Below are positions 17,850-26,302 of a stretch of DNA of 34,998 nt, one piece after another. Location: assembly GCA_020438485.1 (NCBI GenBank), contig JAGQUM010000054.1, forward strand, positions 1 through 34,998, given 5' to 3'. The DNA is from Thermoleophilia bacterium. Lineage in GTDB: Bacteria; Actinomycetota; Thermoleophilia; Miltoncostaeales; Miltoncostaeaceae. The position numbers and the translations under genes were made by a program. The notes beneath the pieces were generated by a model. It was not told where the DNA came from, did not search any database, and saw only the letters and a program-made list of their open reading frames with translations. Each line of letters begins with the position of its first letter. Positions within the stretch are counted from its first letter, which is position 1.

Positions 17850-18546
17850 GCCCTCACCCGAGCTGTGGTGGGCACGCGGCCCCGCCGACCCGCGCGCGGT
17901 GGTGCTGATGCTCCACGGCGGGGCAGAGAACGGGACACGGCGGCCGCGCCGCTACGACCCGGCCGTTCTGCGGGCCCGGGTGGTCGGCGAAGCGGTCGCC
18001 CGTGCCGGAAGCGACGATGGCCTACGGGTGGAGATGCTGCGTTACCGGATGCTCGGCTGGAACGAGGGCAGCTCGGTGAGCGACGCCCGTTGGGCCCTGG
18101 ACGACCTGGCCCGGCGGTTTCCCGGCACGCCCATCGGCGTGTTCGGCCACTCCATGGGCGGGCGCACGGCGCTGTTGGTACTGGACGATCCCCGCCTACG
18201 CGCCGTGGTGACGGCGGCCACGTGGGTGGAGCTGCGGGACCTGCCCGCCATCCGCCCCCACGCCGGGCTGGACGCCCTGCTGCTGCACGGCGCCTGGGAC
18301 CGCATCACCAGCCGCCGGGGAAGTCTGCTCGCGGCCGACCACCTGCGCGCGCTGGGCGCGCGCGTGGCGTTGATCGACGACATCCGCGACGGGCACGGGA
18401 TGCTCCTGCGTGCGCGTACGTGGCATCGCACCGCGAGCGAGTTCCTGCGCGACGCGCTCGGGCCCGCCGCGGCGCGCCCCCCGATGGCCCCAGAGCCCGG
18501 CCCCCGGGGTGGCAGGAAAAGCCGACGAGCGGACTCGAACCGCTGA
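17842..18546 (+). CDS. alpha/beta hydrolase (esterase-like)
   Basis: 234 residues with the alpha/beta-hydrolase order: VVLMLHGGAEN (oxyanion region, 21-30), nucleophile elbow GHSMGG with S104, acid D153 in LLLHGAWDRIT, and H185 in RDGHGMLL, a full catalytic triad. No signal peptide, so it is cytoplasmic. The natural substrate is unknown; size and motifs fit small carboxylesterases or lysophospholipase-like enzymes. GTG 17842 overlaps the preceding gene by 8 nt. The frame runs 27 nt into the opposite-strand tRNA-Thr gene before stopping, giving a basic tail (GGRKSRRADSNR) that is unlikely to be conserved. Confidence 0.8.
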   Translation: MAEPSPELWWARGPADPRAVVLMLHGGAENGTRRPRRYDPAVLRARVVGEAVARAGSDDGLRVEMLRYRMLGWNEGSSVSDARWALDDLARRFPGTPIGVFGHSMGGRTALLVLDDPRLRAVVTAATWVELRDLPAIRPHAGLDALLLHGAWDRITSRRGSLLAADHLRALGARVALIDDIRDGHGMLLRARTWHRTASEFLRDALGPAAARPPMAPEPGPRGGRKSRRADSNR

Positions 18547-18592
18547 CCCCTTCATTACGAGTGAAGTGCTCTACCAACTGAGCTACGTCGGC
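18520..18592 (-). tRNA. tRNA-Thr (anticodon CGT)
   Basis: Full cloverleaf on the minus strand: acceptor GCCGACG/CGTCGGC perfectly paired, D-arm GCTCAGTTGGTAGAGC, anticodon stem CTTCA/TGAAG with loop CTCGTAA (CGT, reads ACG), and T-arm GGTTCGAGTCC. CCA is not encoded; TTTT follows directly. A -10 sequence TATGCT lies at 18620-18625 (minus), 28 nt before the mature 5' end. Confidence 0.96.
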
Positions 18593-18619
18593 GCGCCGCG
18601 CACGCGCGGGCGGCACGGA

Positions 18620-18625
18620 AGCATA
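18620..18625 (-). promoter_or_regulatory. -10 box of the tRNA-Thr gene
   Basis: TATGCT on the minus strand, 28 nt before the mature tRNA. No recognisable -35. It shares the 18593-18743 gap with the divergent TetR promoter. Confidence 0.45.
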
Positions 18626-18680
18626 GCGCCTTTCGGCCCGGGCTCCCAGCCGCGACCCGAGCCTTTGACGCGGACGCACC

Positions 18681-18708
18681 TTGCGGGGCGGACGAACCCT
18701 GCTACGGT
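18681..18708 (+). promoter_or_regulatory. promoter of the TetR-MMPL operon
   Basis: TTGCGG (18681-18686) and TACGGT (18703-18708) with 16-nt spacing. The -10 runs into the palindromic operator, so a bound repressor would block polymerase directly. Start of transcription would fall within the palindrome, giving a leader of about 30 nt. Confidence 0.5.
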
Positions 18709-18725
18709 ACGAAACCGTTTCGTAC
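18707..18725. promoter_or_regulatory. perfect 19-bp palindromic operator of the TetR-MMPL operon
   Basis: GTACGAAACCGTTTCGTAC: nine perfectly paired positions on each side of a central C. It overlaps the -10 box and the presumed transcription start, 19 nt before the TetR start codon. Position and symmetry are those of an autoregulating TetR repressor site. Confidence 0.75.
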
Positions 18726-18743
18726 ACCGCACCGATTGGACCT

Positions 18744-19367
18744 GTGTCCACGCCGCCTCCCCACGCGCCCCGCGGCCGCCTTACGGCCGAACGCACCGCC
18801 GAGATCTACGCCGCCGTCATCGCCGAGCTCGCCGAGAGCGGCTACGAGCGCCTGAGCTTCGACAACGTCGCCGAATCCGCCCGGTGCAGCAAGGCCACGC
18901 TGTACCGGCAGTGGGACGGCAAGCTCGACCTCGTGGTGTCGGCGCTGGAGTGCGAAAAGGGCCCGGCCGAGCACCCCGACGCGCCCGACACGGGCTCGCT
19001 GCGCGGTGACCTGCGCGGGTGGGCCGACGCGTTCGTGGCCGACCACAGCCCGGACATCGCGCTGGTGCTGGGCCTCGCCCGGGCGTGCCGCGAGCAGCCC
19101 GAGCTGGCGCAGGCGCTGCACCGGCGCGTGGTGTCCGACGAGGCCGGACGCCTGGGGGCCGCGCTCCGACGTGCCGTCGACCGCGGCGAGGTGCGTGGCG
19201 CCCCGCCCGCGGTCGCCCACGTGGTCTCGGCCATGGCCGGGCCCGCCCTGCTGCACGACATCCTCACCGGCGAGGCCGTGACCGCGGCGTCGCTGCACCA
19301 GTTCATCGACGCCGTGGTGCTCCCCGCGCTCGGCGTGCCCGCAACCGACCAGGGGGACACCGCGTAG
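18744..19367 (+). CDS. TetR/AcrR-family repressor of the adjacent exporter
   Basis: 207 residues. N-terminal DNA-binding domain at about 15-60 (IYAAVIAELAESGYERLSF, then the helix-turn-helix NVAESARCSKATLYRQW). The C-terminal ligand-binding domain is all helical, with residues HQFIDAVVLPAL at the dimer interface. The GTG at 18744 is chosen because an earlier in-frame start would translate the operator palindrome. Its TAG is directly followed by the ATG of the MMPL exporter, so the two genes form one operon that the protein probably represses through the 18707-18725 palindrome until a hydrophobic ligand binds. Confidence 0.9.
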   Translation: MSTPPPHAPRGRLTAERTAEIYAAVIAELAESGYERLSFDNVAESARCSKATLYRQWDGKLDLVVSALECEKGPAEHPDAPDTGSLRGDLRGWADAFVADHSPDIALVLGLARACREQPELAQALHRRVVSDEAGRLGAALRRAVDRGEVRGAPPAVAHVVSAMAGPALLHDILTGEAVTAASLHQFIDAVVLPALGVPATDQGDTA

Positions 19368-21662
19368 ATGGCTTGGCAATTGTTCCGGCTCGGCCGCATG
19401 GCCTACCGCAAGAAGTGGCTGTTCATCGTGGCCTGGGTGGCCATCATTGGCGTCGCGGTGACCAGCGCCGTGTCCTTCAAGGGCACCACGTCCGACAAGT
19501 TCACGCTGCCCGGGCTGGAGTCGACCGACGCGTTCGCCCTCATCAAGGAGCGCACCCCCGACGCGGCGCCCGACGGCGCCAACGGCCAGATCGTGTTCGT
19601 GGCCCCCGAGGGCCAGCGGGTTGACTCCCCCGCCAACAGGGCGGCCATCGCCGAGACGATCAGGATCGTGAAGTCGCCGCACGTCACCAACGTCACCGAC
19701 CCGTTCACCACGGGCGCCGTGTCGAAGGACGGCACCATCGCGTACTCCACGGTGCACTACGACGTGCAGGGCTTCTCGCTTCCCGAGGAGGACACCGAGG
19801 CGCTGAAGTCGGCCGCGGGACCCGGTGAGAAGGCCGGCATGCGGGTGGAGATCGGCGGCAACGCGCTGCAGGAGATCCCCGAGGAGGGCGCCAGCGGCCT
19901 CATCGGCCTGCTGGTGGCCGCGTTCATCCTCAGCATCACGTTCGGCTCGCTGGTGGCCGCCGGCATGCCGGTGGTGACCGCGATCATCGGCGTCGCGGTG
20001 GGCAACATGGGCATCATCGCCGCGTCCGGGTTCGTCGACCTGGGCTCGTCCGCACCCATCCTCGCTTCCATGCTCGGCCTCGCGGTCGGCATCGACTACG
20101 CACTGTTCATCGTGTCGCGGTACCGGCACGAGGTGAAGATCGGCAAGCCGCAGGACGAGGCCGCCGGCATCGCCATCGGCACCGCCGGCAGCGCGGTGGT
20201 GTTCGCGGGCCTCACCGTGATCATCGCGCTGGTCGGCCTGTCGGTGGTCAACATCCGCTTCCTCACCGAGATGGGCATCGCGGCCGCCGCCACGGTGGCC
20301 ATCGCCGTGCTCATCGCCCTCACGCTGCTGCCCGCGCTGTTCGGCGTGGTGGGCAGGTGGATCGTGGGCCTGCGCCTGCCGGGCCTGAAGGAGCAGGATC
20401 CCGACGCGGAGGGCCGCGTCAACACGATGGGCCGCCGCTGGGGCGAGCTGGTCACGCGCAACAAGGCCGCCACGGTGGTGGGCGCGCTGCTGCTGGCGGC
20501 GGTGCTCGCCGTGCCCGCGCTGAGCCTGCGCCTGGCGTTCCCCGACGACGGCAGCCAGCCCGCGGGCAGCGGCCCGCGCGAGGCCTACGACCTCATTACC
20601 GAGGGCTTCGGCGCCGGCGCCAACGGCCCCCTGATGGTGGTGGTCGACGTGAAGGACGCCCCGGACAAGGGCGCCGCGGTGCAGGCCGTGGTCCGGAGCC
20701 TCGACGGCATCAGGACCGACGTCGCGGCGGTCGTGTCGCCCATCCCCGACCCGCCCGACCCCAACGATGCCAAGGCCGTCGCGGAGTACCGCAAGGCCAT
20801 CGCCGACGGCGCCGCGCAGCTCGACAAGAACGGCTACGCCGTGATCACCGTGGTACCCAAGAGCGCGCCGTCCGACGCGGCCACCGAGGACCTGGTGGGC
20901 ACCATCCGCGACACCGCCAAGCCGGTCGCCGAACGCGCCGGCGGCGAGGTGTACGTCACGGGCCAGACCGCCCTGGGCGTGGACGTCTCACACAAGCTGG
21001 CTGCGGTCTTCCCGCTGTACCTGGCGATCGTCGTGGGCCTGGCGTTCGTGCTGCTGACGCTGGTGTTCCGGTCGCTGTTGGTGCCGCTCAAGGCCGTGCT
21101 CGGCTTCCTGGTGTCGGTCGCCGTGGCGCTGGGCGTCACGGTGGCGATCTTCCAGTGGGGCTGGCTGGCCGGCCTGTTCGGCGTCGACAAGGCGGGGCCG
21201 ATCATGGCCATGCTGCCCATCCTGCTGATCGGCATCCTGTTCGGCCTGGCGATGGACTATGAGGTGTTCCTGGTCTCGCGCATGCGCGAGGAGCACGTCC
21301 ACGGGGCGACGCCTCTGGACGCCATCGTCGACGGTTTCCAGCACGGCGCCCGGGTGGTGACCGCGGCGGCGCTGATCATGATCGGGGTGTTCGTGAGCTT
21401 CGCCGTCCTGGGCCCCAACGCCATCGTCAAGACCATCGGCTTCGGGCTGGCGGCGGGCATCATCGCCGACGCGTTCCTGGTGCGGATGACGCTGGTGCCG
21501 GCCGTGCTGGCCATGATGGGCGACCGGGCGTGGGCGCTGCCGAGGTGGCTCGACCGGGTCCTGCCCAACCTCGACATCGAGGGTGAGAGCCTCCGGCGTC
21601 ACCTGGAGGCCGGCGAGGGCGAGCGCCCCCCGGCGTCGCCGCCGGCCCCGGCCGCGGGTTAG
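19368..21662 (+). CDS. MMPL/RND-family exporter
   Basis: 764 residues, full length. TM1 at about 17-36; first periplasmic domain with TTSDKFTLPGLES; a block of helices at about 180-330 holding GIDYALFIVSRYRHE (Asp-Tyr pair of the proton relay); a cytoplasmic loop; the second half repeating the plan with FGLAMDYEVFLVSRMREEH near 630. This is the usual duplicated RND architecture. The C-terminal 40 residues are Pro/Ala-rich. It probably pumps hydrophobic or toxic compounds out of the membrane under control of the adjacent TetR protein. The ATG abuts the TetR stop. Its stop overlaps by 4 nt the stop of the opposite-strand gene. Confidence 0.93.
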   Translation: MAWQLFRLGRMAYRKKWLFIVAWVAIIGVAVTSAVSFKGTTSDKFTLPGLESTDAFALIKERTPDAAPDGANGQIVFVAPEGQRVDSPANRAAIAETIRIVKSPHVTNVTDPFTTGAVSKDGTIAYSTVHYDVQGFSLPEEDTEALKSAAGPGEKAGMRVEIGGNALQEIPEEGASGLIGLLVAAFILSITFGSLVAAGMPVVTAIIGVAVGNMGIIAASGFVDLGSSAPILASMLGLAVGIDYALFIVSRYRHEVKIGKPQDEAAGIAIGTAGSAVVFAGLTVIIALVGLSVVNIRFLTEMGIAAAATVAIAVLIALTLLPALFGVVGRWIVGLRLPGLKEQDPDAEGRVNTMGRRWGELVTRNKAATVVGALLLAAVLAVPALSLRLAFPDDGSQPAGSGPREAYDLITEGFGAGANGPLMVVVDVKDAPDKGAAVQAVVRSLDGIRTDVAAVVSPIPDPPDPNDAKAVAEYRKAIADGAAQLDKNGYAVITVVPKSAPSDAATEDLVGTIRDTAKPVAERAGGEVYVTGQTALGVDVSHKLAAVFPLYLAIVVGLAFVLLTLVFRSLLVPLKAVLGFLVSVAVALGVTVAIFQWGWLAGLFGVDKAGPIMAMLPILLIGILFGLAMDYEVFLVSRMREEHVHGATPLDAIVDGFQHGARVVTAAALIMIGVFVSFAVLGPNAIVKTIGFGLAAGIIADAFLVRMTLVPAVLAMMGDRAWALPRWLDRVLPNLDIEGESLRRHLEAGEGERPPASPPAPAAG

Positions 21663-22351
21663 GTCAGGGAGCAGTCCGCGGGGCGCCCACGACGGGCGCC
21701 CCGCGCGAACGCCGCGTCGAGGCCGGTGTCGCGTGTCCCGCGCACCAGCCCCAGGTCCAGAAGGGCCCTGACCCGGGACGGTGTCAGCACGTCTGCCCCG
21801 TAGGCGGCGGCCAGGTCGACGCCGGCCAGGCACACCTGCTGGCGCCGCAGCGCCGACGCCAGGTCCACCCGCTCGGCGGCCGAGGCCCCGGACGCCCGGG
21901 CCGACACCGCGTCGCGGATGCCGAGCACGTCCTGCACGCGCGACGCGTTCGTCATGGCGATGCCGTACGCATACGCCATCCCACGCGGGGCGGGGGATTC
22001 CGCGAGGATCGCCAGGGCCTCACGCGGCAGGGGCTGAGGCAGGCCCTCCCAGCGCGTGGTCGCCTGGGAGAGCGCCGTCTCCCAACGGGCGTCGCTCGCC
22101 CGCTGTGCGCGCTCGGCCGCCGCCGCAGGCGTGGCCCCGGAGAGGTCGGGCCCCCGGTCCGCGGCGGCGGCGCGAGGCATGGCCGACACCAGCGCGAGCG
22201 CCGCTTCGGCCTCAACGATCGTCGGCGCGTTGTCGCGCCGCGACGTGCCCACCACCAGCGCGATTGCCACCAGGACGGCCACACCCGCCACGCCGAACCA
22301 CACGCCCCGGGAGCCGGGCACCAGCGGCGTGCGCGCGTCGCCGCCGGTCAT
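21659..22351 (-). CDS. unknown protein with one N-terminal membrane anchor
   Basis: 230 residues. A single hydrophobic helix (about 19-35, FGVAGVAVLVAIALVVG) follows a short N-terminus. The rest is a soluble Ala-rich helical domain, probably outside the cytoplasm, with Cys near 169 and 227. No family recognised. It is the last gene of the tmk-holB operon: ATG overlaps the holB TGA (ATGA). The two cysteines could form a disulphide outside the cell. Confidence 0.7.
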   Translation of the reverse strand: MTGGDARTPLVPGSRGVWFGVAGVAVLVAIALVVGTSRRDNAPTIVEAEAALALVSAMPRAAAADRGPDLSGATPAAAAERAQRASDARWETALSQATTRWEGLPQPLPREALAILAESPAPRGMAYAYGIAMTNASRVQDVLGIRDAVSARASGASAAERVDLASALRRQQVCLAGVDLAAAYGADVLTPSRVRALLDLGLVRGTRDTGLDAAFARGARRGRPADCSLT

Positions 22352-23466
22352 ACGTACGGGATACGTCCGGGCACGGGGGCCGGGCGCGCCCCCGCGCGCA
22401 GCAGGTCGATGCGCGCCATCAGCGCCCGGGCCGCCACGTCGACGGTGGGGTTCAGCCGCAGCTCCCCGCGGGTGTGCTCGAGGTCCTCCAGTGCGGCGGC
22501 GCAGAACGCGGCGGGCGCCCCCGCCCCCGCCAGACGGGCCGCCAGGTGCGGGTGCCGGGAGGGTGTCTCGAGGCCCAGCGCCGACGCCATTCCGTCGGCG
22601 ACCACGCCGGCGGCAGCCGCCAGCACGTAGCCCCAGCCGTCCGTGATGGCGCGGCGCCGTTCGCGCTTGGCCTGGTCGTCAGCCTTCTTCGCCGCCGTCT
22701 TGCCGCCGCGCTTACCCTCCATCTCGGCGGCCGTGGCGCGCAGGGCTTCCAGCTCGGCAGAGGGATTGCGGTCGGCGGCGCCCTCCATGGCCGTCTGGGC
22801 CGCCGCGATCACGCGTCCGCCGGGCCGCCTGCCCTCGAGGATGTCGAACCCCACCTCGACGCCGATCTCGTGCATCGCCAGGAAGAACGGGTCCGCCGAC
22901 AGCGCCCGGGTGCCCACGGAGCGCGCCAGCCCCTCGGCGGTGTCTCCCGGCAGGCCGGCCTCGTCGGCGGCGCGGCGCGCCACGGCCCGCCAGCCGGGGT
23001 GCCGGAACGGCACGGGCACGCAGCGCGAGCGCAGCGTCGACAGCAGGTCCTCGGCACGGTCGGTCACCAGGATCACGCGCGAACCCGGCGGGGGCTCCTC
23101 CAGGGGCTTCAGCAGCCGGTTGCCGACCGTGGGGTTGTTGAGCCGTTCGGCGCCCTCCACGATCACGACCCGGCACGCTGCGCCCACGGGACGGGCGGCC
23201 AGGTCGCGCAGCGCCTCCTCCAGGTCCTCCAGCAGGATCTGCTGGCCCGACGCGCGCACCACCGACAGGTCCAGGTGCGGGCGGCCCCGCTCGTCGGCGG
23301 GCGTGCCCATCAGGTGGTGCGCCAGCGCCAGCGCGGCGGCACGCTTGCCCGTGCCGGGCGGCCCGAACATCAGGAACTGCTGCGGCACATGGGGGCGCGA
23401 CACCACGCCGCGCAGGACGCGCGTGGCGAGGGGCTGGTCGGGGACGTCCACGTCCATCGACGTCAC
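22348..23466 (-). CDS. holB: DNA polymerase III delta' subunit
   Basis: 372 residues. Clamp-loader AAA+ subunit: FGPPGTGKRAAALALAHHL (28-53 region), a Walker-B-like strand RVVIVEGAERLNNPTVGNRLLKPLEEPP, and LSTLRSRC with the sensor-type SRC. A helical collar domain follows, with a Lys-rich segment (about 247-270). Usual delta' proteins have a four-Cys zinc module after the first helix; here it is absent (HHLMGTPADERGRPHLDLS). GTG 23466 overlaps the tmk TGA. The tmk-holB order is common. An internal ATG four codons later is an alternative start. Confidence 0.87.
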   Translation of the reverse strand: MTSMDVDVPDQPLATRVLRGVVSRPHVPQQFLMFGPPGTGKRAAALALAHHLMGTPADERGRPHLDLSVVRASGQQILLEDLEEALRDLAARPVGAACRVVIVEGAERLNNPTVGNRLLKPLEEPPPGSRVILVTDRAEDLLSTLRSRCVPVPFRHPGWRAVARRAADEAGLPGDTAEGLARSVGTRALSADPFFLAMHEIGVEVGFDILEGRRPGGRVIAAAQTAMEGAADRNPSAELEALRATAAEMEGKRGGKTAAKKADDQAKRERRRAITDGWGYVLAAAAGVVADGMASALGLETPSRHPHLAARLAGAGAPAAFCAAALEDLEHTRGELRLNPTVDVAARALMARIDLLRAGARPAPVPGRIPYV

Positions 23467-24080
23467 CCGAGCGCCCGCCGCACGGCCCGCATCACCCGCG
23501 CGTGTACCTCGTCGGGCCCCGCGTCGCCGTCAACCGCGACGATGCGCCCGGCCGCGTCGCCCATCAGCGTCCGGTAGCCGCCGGCCACCCGCCGCTGGAA
23601 CTCGTCGCCCTCGGCCTCGATGCGGTCGGGTCCCGCGCAGCGCCGTGCCGCGGCGACGTCCACGGGCACGTCCACCAGCACCGTCAGGTCGGGGGCGCAC
23701 CCGTCGACGGACGCCGCGTTGATGGCCCGCACGACGTCGAGCCCCACGCCGCGGCCCGCCCCCTGGTAGGCCAGCGACGACTCGAGGTAGCGGTCGCACA
23801 CCACCCACGCGCCGTCGGCCAGGGCGGGCCGCACCACCCGGCGCACCAACTCGGCGCGGGACGCCGCGAACAGGCAGGCCTCGGCCACGGCGCCCATCGC
23901 CCCCGGCGGGGTCTCCAGCAGCAGCGCGCGCACCTGCTCGCCCAGCGGGGTGCCACCGGGCTCCCGGGTCCTCACCACCCTGACGCCGCCGGCCTCGAGT
24001 GCGTCGGCCAGGAGCGCGGCCTGCGTGCTCTTGCCGGATCCGTCCACGCCCTCCAAGGTGATGAACCGCCCTACTCCCAC
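23463..24080 (-). CDS. tmk: thymidylate kinase
   Basis: 205 residues; phosphorylates dTMP to dTDP for DNA synthesis. P-loop GVDGSGKST, then REPGGTPLGEQVR, DRYLESSLAYQGAGRG (the DRY motif and dTMP-binding region), and a lid segment PDRIEAEGDEFQRRV. GTG at 24078-24080 is chosen from the family N-terminus (GRFITLEGVDG). The start lies 10 nt inside the end of the small membrane-protein gene, so it is translationally coupled to it; the TGA overlaps the holB GTG. Confidence 0.95.
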   Translation of the reverse strand: MGVGRFITLEGVDGSGKSTQAALLADALEAGGVRVVRTREPGGTPLGEQVRALLLETPPGAMGAVAEACLFAASRAELVRRVVRPALADGAWVVCDRYLESSLAYQGAGRGVGLDVVRAINAASVDGCAPDLTVLVDVPVDVAAARRCAGPDRIEAEGDEFQRRVAGGYRTLMGDAAGRIVAVDGDAGPDEVHARVMRAVRRALG

Positions 24081-24304
24081 GGCCGTACCACGCCCGCCAC
24101 GTACATCACGAGCACGAACGTCGCGACCGCCATCAGCCACCCCGCGACGCGGACCCACCCGGGGGCGACCAACGTGGATTCCTTGCGCTGCGCGTCGCTC
24201 GCCAGGCGGGCGAACACCCGCGGCCGGGGGCCGCCGTGGTAGGGTTCGGTGGGCGTGACCGCTCCTTTCGGGGCGCGGGGTGGCCGAGGGGGGCCGCCAG
24301 ACAC
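24071..24304 (-). CDS. small single-pass membrane protein upstream of tmk
   Basis: The C-terminal part has a clear membrane helix (WLMAVATFVLVMYVAGVV) after a basic, hydrophilic N-terminal half, so it is a tail-anchored-type small protein. The start is unclear. The only in-frame GTG nearby is at 24304, used here, but it has a poor ribosome-binding site and overlaps a possible -10 box (TAGTGT, minus strand 24306-24301). A strong AAAGGAG (24268-24262) lies 5 nt before an in-frame ACG at 24256, which would give about 61 residues. It precedes tmk with a 10-nt overlap. Function unknown. Confidence 0.5.
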   Translation of the reverse strand: MSGGPPRPPRAPKGAVTPTEPYHGGPRPRVFARLASDAQRKESTLVAPGWVRVAGWLMAVATFVLVMYVAGVVRPWE

Positions 24305-24411
24305 TATCCCTTCGTACGTTGCCACCCCGCCGGCGATTCGGCACCCTGCGATGGGTGCGCGGGACGCGCGCCCACAGACGAGTGTCCGGTTTCCGAGTGC
24401 GTGGAGGGCGT

Positions 24412-25365
24412 GTGTCGACAGCAATCGTGACGGGTGGCGCGGGGTTCATCGGATCGAACCTCACCGACGCGCTGATCGCCGAGGGGGCCACGGTCCACGT
24501 GGTCGACAACCTCTCCAACGGCACCCGCGACAAGCTGCACCCGGACGCCGTGTTCCACGAGATGGACATCCGCGACGCCGACGCACTGAAGGCGCTGGCC
24601 GCGGAGATCCGCCCCGACACGGTCTTCCACCTGGCCGCCCAGGCCGACGTGCGCAAGGCACTGGAGAACCCGGGCTACGACGCCGACGTGAACGTCATCG
24701 GCACCGTCAACGTCCTGGAGGCCGCCCGCGCGGCCGGAGCACGGGTCGTGTTCGCGTCCACGGGCGGCGCGGGGTATGGCGAGTACCCGGAGTTGCCGGT
24801 GCCCTCACCCGAGACCTCCGATACGCGGCCCATGTCGCACTACGGCATGAGCAAGATGGCCGGCGAGGGCTACTGCCGGCTCTACGCCCGGCTGTACGGC
24901 TCCGACGCGGTCGTTCTGCGGCTGGGCAACGTGTACGGCCCCCGCCAAGACCCTCACGGCGAGGCCGGGGTGGTGGCGATCTTCGCGGGCCGCATGCTCG
25001 ACGGCGTGGCCCCCACCGTGTTCGGCGACGGCCGGCAGACCCGCGACTACGTCTACGTCGGCGACGTCGTGCGCGCGTTCCTGGCGGCCCGCACCGCCCC
25101 CAGCGGCGAGGCCTTCAACGTGGGGTGCGGCGAGGAGGTGACCGTGCTGGACCTCATCGAGGGCCTCGGCGCCGGCGAGCCCCAGTTCGCCCCCGCACGG
25201 CTGGGCGAACTCCAGCGCAGCGCCCTGGCCGTGGGCAAGGCGGCCGACGTCATGGGCTGGACGCCGCGGATGCCGTTGGGCGACGGCCTCAAGGCCACGC
25301 TGCGATCGGTGGAGGCGCGCCGCGCCAACCCGGACCAGCGTCCCGCGGGCTACCTGGACGTCTGA
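24412..25365 (+). CDS. NAD-dependent sugar-nucleotide epimerase/dehydratase (GalE-like)
   Basis: 317 residues, extended short-chain dehydrogenase. Rossmann motif GGAGFIGSN at 8-16, VVDNLSNG for NAD ribose, HLAAQADVR, catalytic Y144-x3-K148 (HYGMSK), and GNVYGPRQDPHG plus GRQTRDYVYVGDV in the sugar-binding part. This fits a UDP-glucose or related 4-epimerase making cell-wall or capsule precursors; the exact substrate cannot be read off. GTG at 24412 follows GGAGGG closely (24403-24408). Its end overlaps by 16 nt the opposite-strand gene for a CpsB-type phosphatase, another polysaccharide-linked function. Confidence 0.88.
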   Translation: MSTAIVTGGAGFIGSNLTDALIAEGATVHVVDNLSNGTRDKLHPDAVFHEMDIRDADALKALAAEIRPDTVFHLAAQADVRKALENPGYDADVNVIGTVNVLEAARAAGARVVFASTGGAGYGEYPELPVPSPETSDTRPMSHYGMSKMAGEGYCRLYARLYGSDAVVLRLGNVYGPRQDPHGEAGVVAIFAGRMLDGVAPTVFGDGRQTRDYVYVGDVVRAFLAARTAPSGEAFNVGCGEEVTVLDLIEGLGAGEPQFAPARLGELQRSALAVGKAADVMGWTPRMPLGDGLKATLRSVEARRANPDQRPAGYLDV

Positions 25366-26219
25366 CGACGGCGCGGTTCGGGCGGTCGCCCGGGACGCCC
25401 CGGGCGGGCGTCCCGCGGCGGGCGGCCCGGCCGCTCGTCGCGAACCTCGGGCCGCGGCGCGGGACGCGGGTCGGGACCGACGCCCAGGCGGGGGGGCCGC
25501 ACCGGCTTCCCCGCGAGCACCGCCCGGGGACCATCCGTCACCATCCACCCCAGCTCCGCCGGCTCGGCGCGCATCCACCGCGCCGCCTGTTCGAGGGCCG
25601 GGTAGAGGCCCGGTGGCCGCCTGGTGGGGGAGTGCGCGTCCGACGCGATGAGGTGGGCCAGACCGTTCGTAACCAGCGTGCGCGCCACCTGCCGGGTCAG
25701 CGGGCCGAACTCCCCCGTGACGGCCTCGGCGGTGATCTGCGTCAGTGCCCCCCGGCCCACGAGATCGCGAAGGCGGTCGACGCTCAGCTGCACCGACCGT
25801 GCCCGCTCCGGGTGGGCCAGCACCGCGCGAAATCCCCGCATCTCCAGGTCCGCCAGGAACTGCGGCAGCCGCAGCGGCCACCCCTCGAACGGCATCTCGA
25901 GAAGCACCCACACGCCGCCGCCGCCGAGGCTGTAGCCCCGCAGCGCGTCGTCGTCGAGCTCGAACGCCACGTCCACGGCGATCTCGGCGCCCGTGTCGAT
26001 CTGAAGCGCGATGCCGGCGGCGTCGAGCTCGCCGCGCAGCGCGGCGACGGCCTGGGCGATTTGTTGCGGGGTGGGCGCCGCGTCGGGCAGCACGTGCGGG
26101 GTGCAGACCATGCGGGTGATCCCGGCGGCGACGGCGAGGCGGGCCATCGCCAGCGAGTCGGCCAGGGTGCGGGGGCCGTCATCGATGCCCGGCAGCAGGT
26201 GGTTGTGGAGATCGATCAC
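25350..26219 (-). CDS. CpsB/YwqE-type PHP-family tyrosine-protein phosphatase
   Basis: 289 residues. PHP metal motifs in order: DLHNHLLPGIDDGP at the N-terminus, TPHVLPD, the middle His in LAHPERA, and ASDAHSPTRRPP near the end. Relatives (CpsB, CapC, YwqE) remove phosphate from the tyrosine-kinase regulators of capsule export and so control polysaccharide chain length. The last ~50 residues are Pro/Arg-rich and look like a poorly conserved extension; they also overlap the epimerase gene. No partner tyrosine kinase is in the window. Confidence 0.88.
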   Translation of the reverse strand: MIDLHNHLLPGIDDGPRTLADSLAMARLAVAAGITRMVCTPHVLPDAAPTPQQIAQAVAALRGELDAAGIALQIDTGAEIAVDVAFELDDDALRGYSLGGGGVWVLLEMPFEGWPLRLPQFLADLEMRGFRAVLAHPERARSVQLSVDRLRDLVGRGALTQITAEAVTGEFGPLTRQVARTLVTNGLAHLIASDAHSPTRRPPGLYPALEQAARWMRAEPAELGWMVTDGPRAVLAGKPVRPPRLGVGPDPRPAPRPEVRDERPGRPPRDARPGRPGRPPEPRRRQTSR

Positions 26220-26260
26220 GCCCCCACGTTAGCGGCCGCGGCCGTGACAACGACGTCACC

Positions 26261-26289
26261 GCGACAACCCGGCGAAGGTCCGCTAGGAT
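26261..26289 (+). promoter_or_regulatory. promoter of tRNA-Ala
   Basis: -35 GCGACA (26261-26266) and -10 TAGGAT (26284-26289) with 17-nt spacing; the mature tRNA begins 14 nt after the -10. Confidence 0.55.
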
Positions 26290-26302
26290 GCGTGGACCGC
26301 GA

